DNA from: Alphaproteobacteria bacterium
GTDB taxonomy: Bacteria; Pseudomonadota; Alphaproteobacteria; Acetobacterales; Acetobacteraceae
DNA: 34,826 bases
Direction of reading: 5' to 3'
Assembly: GCA_020850755.1 (NCBI GenBank)
Contig: JADZEB010000041.1
Location: forward strand, 1-34,826
Below, piece by piece: positions 8,287 through 15,460 of the stretch. The notes under the pieces were generated by a model. It was given only the letters and a program-made list of their open reading frames with translations, was not told the DNA's origin and made no database searches. A program made the translations under genes and the position numbers. How positions within the stretch are numbered: position 1 is the stretch's first letter; each line of letters begins with the position of its first letter.

Positions 8287-8355
8287 TTGCATTGCCGAGT
8301 CGCAAGCCCGCCGAGGCCTTGAATTTTCGATAGAATTGCTGCGCGCCGGCGCCCG

Positions 8356-9222
8356 CTACCCGGCCTCGGCGAGCGCGATCAGGCTGGCACGCGCGGCGAT
8401 CAGCATCTCGCCCACCGGCCGGCCCTGGCGGTGATGGTCGAACAGCTCGAACTCGACCGGGCCGGCATAGCCGGCGCGGCCGAGGTGGCGGATGAAAGCG
8501 CCGACATTCCAATGGCCACGGTCGGGCAATTCGCGCACCGGCTTGGCATCGGGGTGCGGCTCGACACTGTTGCAGAGCTGGACCACGCCGACGCGTGCCT
8601 GTTCGGCCGGGAACAGGGGCCAGAGGTCGGCGTCCCAGCCGGAATGGTGGATGTCGATGGCGAGATCGAGCGCCGGCAGGGCGCGCGCCAGCGCCAGCGC
8701 CGGGGCGATGGCATTGATGCAACCCTTGGTAGAAAGATCGACCGGATGTATCGGTTCCAGGGCGAGCCGGATACCCGCCGGGTCGGCCTGTGCCGACAGC
8801 TCCGTCAGCCCGTCGGCGATGCGGGCACGCGCCGATTCAAGCGTGTGCCGGCCATGTGCCAGCCCGCCGGTGATCACCACCAGCCGCCCGGCGCCCATCT
8901 CGGCCGTCGCTGCGATCAACCGTCGGTTGAGGGTTTCCTGCGCGGCGGCCTTGGCCGCATCGCCCCACAGGAAGTAGCCGGCGCTGTTCATGGTGGAGAT
9001 GAACAGGCCGCGCTCGGCGGCGATGGCGCGCAGCTGCGCCGGCCCGTTCTCCTCCAGCGCGCGCACGGTCCAGGCGATGCCGCGGAACCCGGCCGCGACG
9101 GCAAGATCGGCGAACTCGGCCGCGCCCATTTCGGGCGGGGCGAGGTAGAAATTGGCGGCCAGCCGCTCGGCCAAGGGGCGCGGCGCGGCGGCGGGGGTGG
9201 CGGGGGCGTGTTGCGTGCTCAT
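8356..9222 (-). CDS. Sugar phosphate isomerase/hydroxypyruvate isomerase-like TIM-barrel protein
   Basis: A 288-residue protein of the xylose isomerase-like TIM-barrel superfamily (AP_endonuc_2). Recognisable strands include AGFRGIAWTVRAL (44-56), GAGRLVVITGG (110-120), IRLALEPIHP (151-160, metal ligand candidate E156), LDLAIDIHHSGWD (186-198, D190 and a nearby His), GVVQLCNSV (212-220) and GPVEFELFDH (254-263, E258). Family members isomerise or epimerise sugars and hydroxypyruvate, or act as myo-inosose dehydratases; the substrate here cannot be read off. Its ATG overlaps the stop of the arginase-like gene by four bases (ATGA), so translation is coupled and the two products probably act in one pathway. 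Residues 1-15 are a variable Ala/Pro-rich leader. Confidence 0.8.
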   Translation of the reverse strand: MSTQHAPATPAAAPRPLAERLAANFYLAPPEMGAAEFADLAVAAGFRGIAWTVRALEENGPAQLRAIAAERGLFISTMNSAGYFLWGDAAKAAAQETLNRRLIAATAEMGAGRLVVITGGLAHGRHTLESARARIADGLTELSAQADPAGIRLALEPIHPVDLSTKGCINAIAPALALARALPALDLAIDIHHSGWDADLWPLFPAEQARVGVVQLCNSVEPHPDAKPVRELPDRGHWNVGAFIRHLGRAGYAGPVEFELFDHHRQGRPVGEMLIAARASLIALAEAG

Positions 9223-10226
9223 CGGCCGGCATGCCCCCCGCGCACCAGCCCCGCCAGCCAGTAGACGATGGCGTAGGAGGCGATCGAGCAGCCGGCCGGG
9301 ATCGGCGGGATATAGACGAAGGAGAGCGCCGAAAGCCCGCGCAGGCCGGCCTCGTGCACGACATGGATGCAGTCGGCGGCGGACAAGCCCAGCGGCTCGT
9401 CGCCCCAGTCGGGCACCGCGCCGATATCGAGCACGTCCATGTCGAAATGGAGCCAGGTCCGCGCCGTGCCGGTGAAGGCGCGCTCGACCGCCTCGGCGGC
9501 GATCGGGGCGATGCCGCGCGCGCGCACCTCGGCCGCGGTGTAGAGCCGCGCGCCGATGGTGCGATACTTGGCCACCATCTCGGCCACGTTGCGCGGCCCT
9601 CGCATGCCGATCTCGCTGTGCCGGGTCGGATCGACCGCCGGCAGGTCGTCCCACATCCGCGCCTCCCAGGTGGCCGCGCCCGGCGCGCGCGAGCCGGTGG
9701 GGCCGAACTCGCGGTCGAGGCAGTCGCCATGCGCATCGAGGCTGAGCGTGCCGATGCGCTGCCCGCCGGGCGTGGCCGAAGCGAGCCCCTTGATCGCGGC
9801 GTAGGACGAACAGGGCGAGAAGCCGCCGATGGTCAGCACGCGGCAGCCGGCCAGGGTCGCCTCGCGCACCTTGGCCGCGACCGCCTCGGTCGAGGCGGCG
9901 ACATCCTCCGTGATCGCGGCATCGCCGTAATCGACGATGCGCAGGCGCGAGAACACGTCGAGGTCGTATTCCGGCACATAGCCGCCGAAGCGCATCGAGT
10001 TCTGGCGCATCACCTGCGGCGCGCGGCGATATCCCTCCCAGCTTTGCAGGCGCCCGACCGTTGCCGGCCGGTCGAAGGGCACGCCGATGATGGCGACATC
10101 GGCGCCGCGCAGCTCTGCCGGGCTGCGCGCGACGGGCAGGCCCGAATAGCTCGGCGTGTCGGCATCGAGCAGCGGCGTCTGCGTGCCGGCGACGGCGTGG
10201 ATCAGGGCGGTCCAGCGCGTGGCCAT
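9219..10226 (-). CDS. Arginase/agmatinase-superfamily protein with altered active site
   Basis: A 335-residue ureohydrolase-fold protein. Family landmarks are AIIGVPFDRP (45-54), LSLDAHGD (161-168; D164, H166, D168) and HFDMDVLD (260-267; D262, D264). Two otherwise near-invariant elements differ. The GG-[DE]-H-S motif carrying the first manganese-ligand histidine reads GGFSPCSS (134-141), so His is replaced by S137. The late [DV]-V-E-[VI] glutamate that contacts the guanidino group is replaced by Y305 (LSFVYIPP). True agmatinase or arginase activity is therefore doubtful. GAGGAGG lies five bases before the ATG at 10226. The gene heads a two-gene operon with the TIM-barrel gene and diverges from the PrpD-family gene. 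The family call is secure; the reaction is unknown. Confidence 0.85.
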   Translation of the reverse strand: MATRWTALIHAVAGTQTPLLDADTPSYSGLPVARSPAELRGADVAIIGVPFDRPATVGRLQSWEGYRRAPQVMRQNSMRFGGYVPEYDLDVFSRLRIVDYGDAAITEDVAASTEAVAAKVREATLAGCRVLTIGGFSPCSSYAAIKGLASATPGGQRIGTLSLDAHGDCLDREFGPTGSRAPGAATWEARMWDDLPAVDPTRHSEIGMRGPRNVAEMVAKYRTIGARLYTAAEVRARGIAPIAAEAVERAFTGTARTWLHFDMDVLDIGAVPDWGDEPLGLSAADCIHVVHEAGLRGLSALSFVYIPPIPAGCSIASYAIVYWLAGLVRGGHAGR

Positions 10227-10358
10227 CGGCGCCTCCTCGGGCTAGGGTTGGGGGCCAGGGTTGCGGCTCGTGGTGCGGTGCGGACGGCGTGGCGGGAAGT
10301 ATCGCCCCCGACCCGCGCCGCGCCAAGGCCCGCGCCGCCAGACCGGGAGTGCCTTCCC

Positions 10359-11858
10359 ATGTCCTCCTCCATGTCCTCGGCCTCGCCCGCGCCGGATTTC
10401 CGCGGCCGCTTCATCCGCACCGAGCCGCCCGAGGGGCCGACGCTGGCGCTTGCGCGCATCCTGGCCGCGATCGATTTCCCCGCGCTCGCCCCCGACATCC
10501 AGGCGCGCACGATCGAGGCGGTGCACGACGCGCTGGCCTGCGCCGTCGGTGGTGCGCGCACGGACGTGGCGGTGCTCTATCGCGCGGCGCTCGGCACCGA
10601 CGGGCCGGCGCAGGGCGGGGCGACGGTGATCGGCTCGGGCGCGGTGCGCGCGACCACGCCCGCGCTCGCCGCCTGGCACAATGCGGCGGCGATCAACGCC
10701 ATGGACTATGACGACACGGCGCGCGTCTCCGGCCATCCCGGCGCCTCGGTGGTCGCGGCCGCGCTTGCCGCCGCCGAGGCCACGGGCGCGGGCGGGGCCG
10801 CGTTCCTGGCCGGCGTCGTTGCCGGCTACGAGGCGGCGTTCCGCGTCGCGCTTGCCTTCCGCCCAACGCCCGAACGCTACGCGCTGGTGCGCGGCAGCCA
10901 GTGCTTCCTGCCCTTCGGCGCGGCGGCGGCGGCGGGGCGCGTGCTCGGCCTCGATGCGGAGGCGATGGCGCGCGCCTTCGGCATCGCCGCGGCGCACGCG
11001 CCGGTGCCGTCGGCCGGCAAGTTCGGCTTCGACGAGCCGCAGCTCTCCTGGCACAAGGACCTTGTCCACCAGCCGGCCGAGGTGGGCGTGCGTGCGGCCT
11101 TCCTGGCCGCGCGCGGCTATCCCGCCAGCCGCACCGTGCTGGAAGGCGAGAAGGGCTATTGGCGCATGATCGCTTCCGACCGCAACGCGCCCGAGGAGCT
11201 GCTCGGCGCGGAATTGCGCGGCGTGCGCGAGCTGTCCTTCAAGCCCTATCCCTGCTGCCGCTGGCTGCACGCGGCGATGGACGCGGCCCAGCTTGCGCTC
11301 AAGGCCGATCCGCGGCCGGTGGCGCGGCTGGCGGCGGTGGGGCTGGAGACGATCGCGCTGGTTGCCGGCACCTTCGGCAATCGCCGCCCGCTCTCGATGG
11401 TCGATGCCGAGTTCAGCGCCCCGCACGCGCTCGCCTGCCTGCTGCGCGGCGTGGCCCACACCGAATGGTGGCGCGCCGAAACGCGCGAGGGCGCCGAGGC
11501 ACAGGCGCTGATGGACAAGGTGAGCGTGCGCGAGGATGCGGCCCTGAGCGCGGCCTTCCTGGCCGGTGGGCGCAACGTCAACCGCATCCCGGCGCGCGTG
11601 ACGCTTTCCTGGGACGATGGCAGCCGGCAGAGCGTGCTGGTCGATTTCCCGATGGGCGCGCCGGGGCGCCCGCATTATGGGCAGGCGGGCGATCCCCTGG
11701 ACGAGGCCGGGCACATGCAGCGCAAGCGCCGCGCGCTGCTGGCGCTGGCACTCGAGCCGAGCTCGATCCTCGCCTTCGAGCAGGCGGTGGCGAGCCTGCC
11801 GGCGGCGGCCAATCTGCGCGCCATCGTCGAGCCGCTGGCCGCCGTCGCGCGCGGCTAG
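10359..11858 (+). CDS. MmgE/PrpD family protein
   Basis: A 499-residue cytoplasmic protein of the MmgE/PrpD family, which includes 2-methylcitrate dehydratase, cis-aconitate decarboxylase and iminodisuccinate epimerase. Landmarks are the N-terminal all-helical domain with HDALACAVGGA, the HNAAAINAMDYDDTAR motif (about 107-122), SGHPGASVV, the basic/aromatic FKPYPCCRWLHAAMDA signature (about 295-310) and the C-terminal GHMQRKRRALLALAL segment. No prpB, prpC or acnD is nearby, so methylcitrate-cycle function is not supported. The divergent arginase-like/TIM-barrel pair is the only context. The start at 10359 has GGGAG about nine bases upstream; an in-frame ATG at 10371 is an alternative. Its stop lies four bases from the stop of the convergent DUF971 gene. 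Confidence 0.8.
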   Translation: MSSSMSSASPAPDFRGRFIRTEPPEGPTLALARILAAIDFPALAPDIQARTIEAVHDALACAVGGARTDVAVLYRAALGTDGPAQGGATVIGSGAVRATTPALAAWHNAAAINAMDYDDTARVSGHPGASVVAAALAAAEATGAGGAAFLAGVVAGYEAAFRVALAFRPTPERYALVRGSQCFLPFGAAAAAGRVLGLDAEAMARAFGIAAAHAPVPSAGKFGFDEPQLSWHKDLVHQPAEVGVRAAFLAARGYPASRTVLEGEKGYWRMIASDRNAPEELLGAELRGVRELSFKPYPCCRWLHAAMDAAQLALKADPRPVARLAAVGLETIALVAGTFGNRRPLSMVDAEFSAPHALACLLRGVAHTEWWRAETREGAEAQALMDKVSVREDAALSAAFLAGGRNVNRIPARVTLSWDDGSRQSVLVDFPMGAPGRPHYGQAGDPLDEAGHMQRKRRALLALALEPSSILAFEQAVASLPAAANLRAIVEPLAAVARG

Positions 11859-11862
11859 CTTC

Positions 11863-12225
11863 TCACTTGGCCCTGGGATCGCGCGACAGGCCGGCCGCCG
11901 CCAGCGCATCGAGATAGGCCCGCCAGCGCTTGTTCTGCTCGCGGCCCAACTGGTGCAGATACTCCCAGGTGTAGATGCCGGTATCGTGCAGATCGTCGAA
12001 GGCGATGCGGATCGCGTAGTTGCCCACCGGCTCGATCTCCAGGATGCCGACATGCATCCGCCCGGCGACCAGCTTGCGCTCGCCCGGCCCGTGGCCCTGC
12101 ACCTCGGCCGAGGGGCTTTCGATGCGCAGATACTCGGCCGGCAGGCGAAAGGCGGTGCCGTCGGCGAAGCTGATCTCGAGCCGCTTCTCGGCCTTCTTCA
12201 GCCGGATCTCGGTGGGCTCGATCAT
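11863..12225 (-). CDS. DUF971 domain protein
   Basis: A 120-residue protein covering a single DUF971 domain, the fold found at the N-terminus of gamma-butyrobetaine hydroxylases. Typical segments are [17 protein letters not shown], the [20 protein letters not shown] block and [22 protein letters not shown] (about 79-100). Stand-alone DUF971 proteins are associated with iron-sulfur or general housekeeping functions, but no reaction is established to my knowledge. The ATG overlaps the stop of the Trm112 gene by four bases, so it is the last gene of the cnoX/Lon-like/Trm112/DUF971 operon. Confidence 0.85.
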   Translation of the reverse strand: MIEPTEIRLKKAEKRLEISFADGTAFRLPAEYLRIESPSAEVQGHGPGERKLVAGRMHVGILEIEPVGNYAIRIAFDDLHDTGIYTWEYLHQLGREQNKRWRAYLDALAAAGLSRDPRAK

Positions 12226-12461
12226 GCCTGGCCGGTGGCGGGCGGCGGCGCGGACGGCGGCGCCGGCGCGGCCGGGGCGGCGGAGGCGCCGTCCAGGCGG
12301 CGCGCCTCGTCCACCAGCATGATCGGGATGCCGTCGCGGATCGGATAGGCGAGACCGGCCTTCTCGCTGACCAGTTCCTGCCGCTCCGGGTCGTAGCGCA
12401 GCGGCCCCTTGGTCAGCGGGCAGACGAGGATCTCCAGTAGGCGTGGATCGACGGAACTCAT
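12222..12461 (-). CDS. Trm112-family small protein
   Basis: A 79-residue protein. Residues 1-55 match the Trm112/YcaR (UPF0434) fold: [20 protein letters not shown], then [26 protein letters not shown]. Trm112 activates methyltransferases in eukaryotes and archaea; bacterial homologues are small, widespread and poorly characterised. Only one cysteine (C14) remains, as is common in bacterial members, so the zinc site of eukaryotic Trm112 is absent. A 20-residue Ala/Pro tail follows the domain. GGAGG lies six bases upstream of the ATG, and the stop overlaps the DUF971 start (ATGA). Confidence 0.88.
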   Translation of the reverse strand: MSSVDPRLLEILVCPLTKGPLRYDPERQELVSEKAGLAYPIRDGIPIMLVDEARRLDGASAAPAAPAPPSAPPPATGQA

Positions 12462-12564
12462 GCTGTCCTCCCCGGCGGGTGGCGGCCTGCGGCGCGGTGC
12501 GCGTTGGCGGCATCATCCGGTGCAAGCGCCCCGGCGTGCAAGAGCCGGCGGCGCGCGGCGGCTG

Positions 12565-13248
12565 CTAGCTCAGTGCGCGCGGGTTGCCGCCTTGCCCGTG
12601 CGCGCCAAGCTCCAGCAATGCCAGCAGCATGCGGGCGCGGTCGGCCGGGGTCTGCGCCTCCAGCAGCGCCTGTTTCTCGCGCGCCTCGAACGGGCAGATC
12701 ATGCAAAGCGAGGCGACCAGCGCATCGTCCGTGGTCTCGCCGATCGCCTCCCAGTTCGCCTGCAATCCTTGCGCGCGGAAATAGGCGCGCAGCGCCTCCT
12801 CGATGGCGCGGCGCTCGGCCCCGCCCTTGGTCCCGCGCGCGAGGTTGCAGTCGAGATCGGCGGTGAAGTCGCGATACTCGGCGCGCACGCGCCGGTAGCC
12901 GCGGCGCATCGCCAGCTCCTCGGCGATGCGATAGCGGCATACCCCGGCAAGCGTGATCAGGAAGCGCCCATCCTCGGTCTCGCTGAAGCTCGCGATGCGC
13001 CCGAGGCAGCCGATGCGATAGAGCCCCGGCCCCGCCTCGCCGGCCGGTTCCTGCGGGCTCGGCTGGACCATGCCGAACATGCGCCCCTGGCCGAGCGCAT
13101 CGACGGTCATGTTGAGGTAGCGCGGCTCGAAGATGTTGAGCGGCAGCCGCCCGCCCGGCAGCAGCAGCGCGCCAGTGAGCGGGAAGATGGCGATCTCGGC
13201 CGGCAGCTCCTCGAAGCGTGGATGGAAGGCGCTGTCCATGCCGGCCAC
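12565..13248 (-). CDS. Lon substrate-binding (LON N-terminal) domain protein
   Basis: A 227-residue protein with only the LAN/LON substrate-binding domain and no AAA+ or protease part: IAIFPLTGALLLPGGRLPLNIFEPRYLNMT (19-48), RMFGMVQP, IGCLGRIASF and GVCRYRI. A helical C-terminal half ends with CMICPFEAREKQALLEA and a predicted four-helix bundle. Such free-standing LON-N proteins are common in proteobacteria next to thioredoxin-like genes; their role is not established. It starts 13 bases after the stop of the CnoX-like gene. The start is uncertain: a GTG at 13248 lies just after AAGGGGG, while an ATG at 13239 would shorten it by three residues. Confidence 0.85.
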   Translation of the reverse strand: MAGMDSAFHPRFEELPAEIAIFPLTGALLLPGGRLPLNIFEPRYLNMTVDALGQGRMFGMVQPSPQEPAGEAGPGLYRIGCLGRIASFSETEDGRFLITLAGVCRYRIAEELAMRRGYRRVRAEYRDFTADLDCNLARGTKGGAERRAIEEALRAYFRAQGLQANWEAIGETTDDALVASLCMICPFEAREKQALLEAQTPADRARMLLALLELGAHGQGGNPRALS

Positions 13249-13261
13249 GCGCCCCCTTGCC

Positions 13262-14329
13262 TCAGGAGAACAGGATCGCCGACAGCCTGCGCCGCGCCGC
13301 CTGGGTCAGTTCGTCGGTGTGGCCCCAGGCCTCGAAGTACTTCACGAGCTGCTTGCGCGCCGCCTCGTCGTTCCATTTGCGGTCGCGGCGGATCAGGTCG
13401 AGCAGTTCCGTCACCGCGCCCTCGCGGTTGCCGGCGCCGGCGAGCGCCACGGCGAGATCAAGCCGCGCCTGGTGGTCGTTCGGATCGGCGGCGAGCTTGG
13501 CCTCGAACTCGGCGGTGCGGGCGGCGGCCTCGCGCCCGGCCTCGGCGACCTCGATCGCGCTTTTCACCTCCTGCACCTGGGCATGGTCCAGCACCTTGGG
13601 CGGGGCGGAGGCGAGCATCTCCTTGACCGCATCCTCCTGCCCGGCCTTGAGGTAGACGCGGGCGAGGCCGGCGAAAGCCTCGGCATTCTCGGGCTCCTGG
13701 TCGAGCAGCGCGCCGAACAGGTCGGCCGCGGTCTGCAGGTCGCCCGCCTCGACCGCCTTCTTTGCTTCCGCCATCAGGTCGGCCGAGGGCATCTGCCCGC
13801 CGGCGGCGGCCAGCAGGCGCTCGACGAAGGCCCGGACCTGGCTTTCCGGCTGCGCGCCCTGGAAGCCGTCCACCGGCTGGCCCTGCCAGAAGGCATAGAC
13901 GGTCGGCACCGACTGGATGCGAAGCTGGCCGGCCAGCGCCTGGTTCTTGTCGACATCGATCTTCACCAGCTGCACGCGGCCGCCGGCGGCGCGCACCACT
14001 TTCTCCAGCACCGGCGTGAGTTGCTTGCAGGGGCCGCACCAGGTCGCCCAGAAATCGACGATCACCGGCACCTGCTGGCTCGCCTGCACGACATCGGCCA
14101 TGAAGCTGCGCTGGTCGCCATCCTTGACCGGGTCGGGGCCGCCGATGCCGGCGCCGCCCATGCCTGGGCCGGCCATGCCAGGGCCGGCCATGCCAGGGCC
14201 GGCCATGCCCATCGGCGTCCCGCCCATCATCGCCCCGCCTTGCGCCGCCGCGGCCCGCGGCTGGGCCTGCGCCTGCCCTTGCTCCTGCCCGCCGCCCTGT
14301 CCGGGCTTCTGGTTGAAGATGATCTCCAT
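13262..14329 (-). CDS. CnoX/YbbN-like thioredoxin-TPR co-chaperone with Gly/Met-rich N-terminus
   Basis: A 355-residue protein. Residues 1-65 are low-complexity Gly/Gln/Met/Pro, including MAGPG repeated three times (42-56). A thioredoxin domain (about 70-180) has the full redox motif WCGPC (W97, C98, C101) after VIVDFWAT and the cis-proline SVPTVYAF. Residues about 190-355 are TPR-like helices (ADLMAEAKKAVEAGDLQTAADLF; ARLDLAVALAGAGNREGAV), matching the C-terminal part of CnoX (YbbN), which holds aggregation-prone proteins for chaperones. E. coli CnoX lacks the second cysteine, whereas alphaproteobacterial members commonly keep CxxC. It is the first gene of a four-gene minus-strand operon. 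The ATG at 14329 is chosen since the family-like N-terminus begins there, though the frame is open far upstream. Confidence 0.88.
   Translation of the reverse strand: MEIIFNQKPGQGGGQEQGQAQAQPRAAAAQGGAMMGGTPMGMAGPGMAGPGMAGPGMGGAGIGGPDPVKDGDQRSFMADVVQASQQVPVIVDFWATWCGPCKQLTPVLEKVVRAAGGRVQLVKIDVDKNQALAGQLRIQSVPTVYAFWQGQPVDGFQGAQPESQVRAFVERLLAAAGGQMPSADLMAEAKKAVEAGDLQTAADLFGALLDQEPENAEAFAGLARVYLKAGQEDAVKEMLASAPPKVLDHAQVQEVKSAIEVAEAGREAAARTAEFEAKLAADPNDHQARLDLAVALAGAGNREGAVTELLDLIRRDRKWNDEAARKQLVKYFEAWGHTDELTQAARRRLSAILFS
14166..14210 (-). repeat. Three tandem 15-bp repeats in the cnoX-like gene
   Basis: Plus-strand unit GGGCCGGCCATGCCA occurs at 14166-14180 and 14181-14195 exactly and at 14196-14210 with one change. 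It encodes the MAGPG pentapeptide repeat and is a likely site of in-frame copy-number variation. Confidence 0.9.
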
Positions 14330-14656
14330 GACGACACGTCCTCTCGTATCAGAAGGCTGGCGGGGGCAAGGGGCCGCGCCGCGCGGCCGCCGCGCCCTAT
14401 AGCAGAAGCCGCGCGATACCGCACGCGCTGCCGATCGGGCGCCTGGCGGGGAAACCATTAGATGAGGCGCCCGGTGCGGCTGACAAGCGGCGCCGTGCCC
14501 GCCGTCCTGGTTGCGCGTGCGCCGCGCCCTGGTGTAGCGTCGTCGCGTCCGGGGCAGCAGAGGCGCCCCGGGCCGGGTTCTTTGCCCCAAGCGCGGCCCG
14601 GCAAGACACTGTGTCCAAGCCCTGCACCACAACGGTCGCCCGACCGGAGGTGCATC
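14330..14656. other. Divergent intergenic region between cnoX-like and chr genes
   Basis: These 327 bases must hold the promoters of the minus-strand cnoX-like operon and the plus-strand chr operon. A frame upstream of the ChrB-type start stays open from 14462 but reads as Arg/Pro-rich noise. I see no clear -35/-10 pair, riboswitch or RNA gene. GAGAGGA lies about nine bases before the cnoX-like start and CGGAGG (14645-14650) six bases before the ChrB-type start. Confidence 0.5.
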
Positions 14657-15460
14657 ATGGACACACCCTTTTCCACCCCCTTTGCCGCCCGCGCCATCGC
14701 TGCCGCCGAACTCGCTGCGGCGGGTGCCGCATGGCGCTTCCCGCTGATCCTCGATGTCCGCCGCGAACCGGCCTTCGCCGCCGCGCCCGACAGCCTGCCC
14801 GGCGCCATCCGCCGCGCCCCCGAGGGCGTGGCCGAGTGGGCGGCAACGCTGGAACTCGGCCGGCTGGTCGTCGCCGCCTGCGTCCATGGCCACGAGGTGA
14901 GCCAGGGCGTGGCCGCCGCGCTCGCCGCGCGGGGCCACGATGCCCGTTTGCTCGATGGCGGCATCGAGGGCTGGCGCGCCACCGGCCGGTCGATGGCGGC
15001 CAAGCCCGGCGTGCCGACGCTGTGGGTGACGCGGGCGCGGCCCAAGGTCGATCGCATCGCCTGCCCCTGGCTGATCCGCCGCTTCATCGACCCCGATGCG
15101 CGCATCCTGTTCGTGCCGGCCGATAGCGTGCTGGCGGTGGCCGCCGAAACCGGCGCGACCGCCTTCGATGCGCCCGGCGCGCCCCTGCACCATCGCGGCG
15201 AGCGGTGCAGCCTCGATGCCATCATCCACGACCACGCCATTGCCGCGCCGGGGCTTGCGCGCCTTGCCGCGATCGTGCGCGGCGCCGACACCGACCGTCT
15301 CGACCTCGCCCCGGAATGCGCCGGGCTGTTCGCCGCGGCGCAAGGCTATGCGCTGCGCTTCGATGACGACCAGGCGCAGCTTCGCCACGGGCTCGTGCTC
15401 TACGATGCGCTGCACGCCTGGTGCATGGCGCGCGACGCGGCCGAGGGCGCGCCCGCATGA
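14657..15460 (+). CDS. Rhodanese-ChrB C-terminal domain fusion (chromate resistance protein)
   Basis: A 267-residue protein. Residues about 25-112 form a rhodanese-like domain (FPLILDVRREPAF; VVAACVHGHEVSQG with the candidate catalytic C75; LLDGGIEGW). Residues about 120-260 are the ChrB C-terminal domain: RPKVDRIACPWLIRRFIDPD (128-147), ILFVPADS, LHHRGERCSLDAIIHDH and GLVLYDALHAW. The chromate-sensing N-terminal domain of classical ChrB is missing, so this is not a full ChrB regulator; it may act as an enzyme or accessory factor. CGGAGG lies six bases before the ATG. The stop overlaps the chrA start by four bases (ATGA), so the two are translationally coupled. Confidence 0.85.
   Translation: MDTPFSTPFAARAIAAAELAAAGAAWRFPLILDVRREPAFAAAPDSLPGAIRRAPEGVAEWAATLELGRLVVAACVHGHEVSQGVAAALAARGHDARLLDGGIEGWRATGRSMAAKPGVPTLWVTRARPKVDRIACPWLIRRFIDPDARILFVPADSVLAVAAETGATAFDAPGAPLHHRGERCSLDAIIHDHAIAAPGLARLAAIVRGADTDRLDLAPECAGLFAAAQGYALRFDDDQAQLRHGLVLYDALHAWCMARDAAEGAPA

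Noticed and set aside
10359-11858. PrpD-family gene as 2-methylcitrate dehydratase of a methylcitrate cycle
   Set aside because: No prpB, prpC, acnD or propionyl-CoA genes nearby; the family has several other activities.
14462-14656. Extended N-terminus for the rhodanese-ChrB protein
   Set aside because: The upstream in-frame text is Arg/Pro-rich noise, and CGGAGG is placed correctly before the ATG at 14657.
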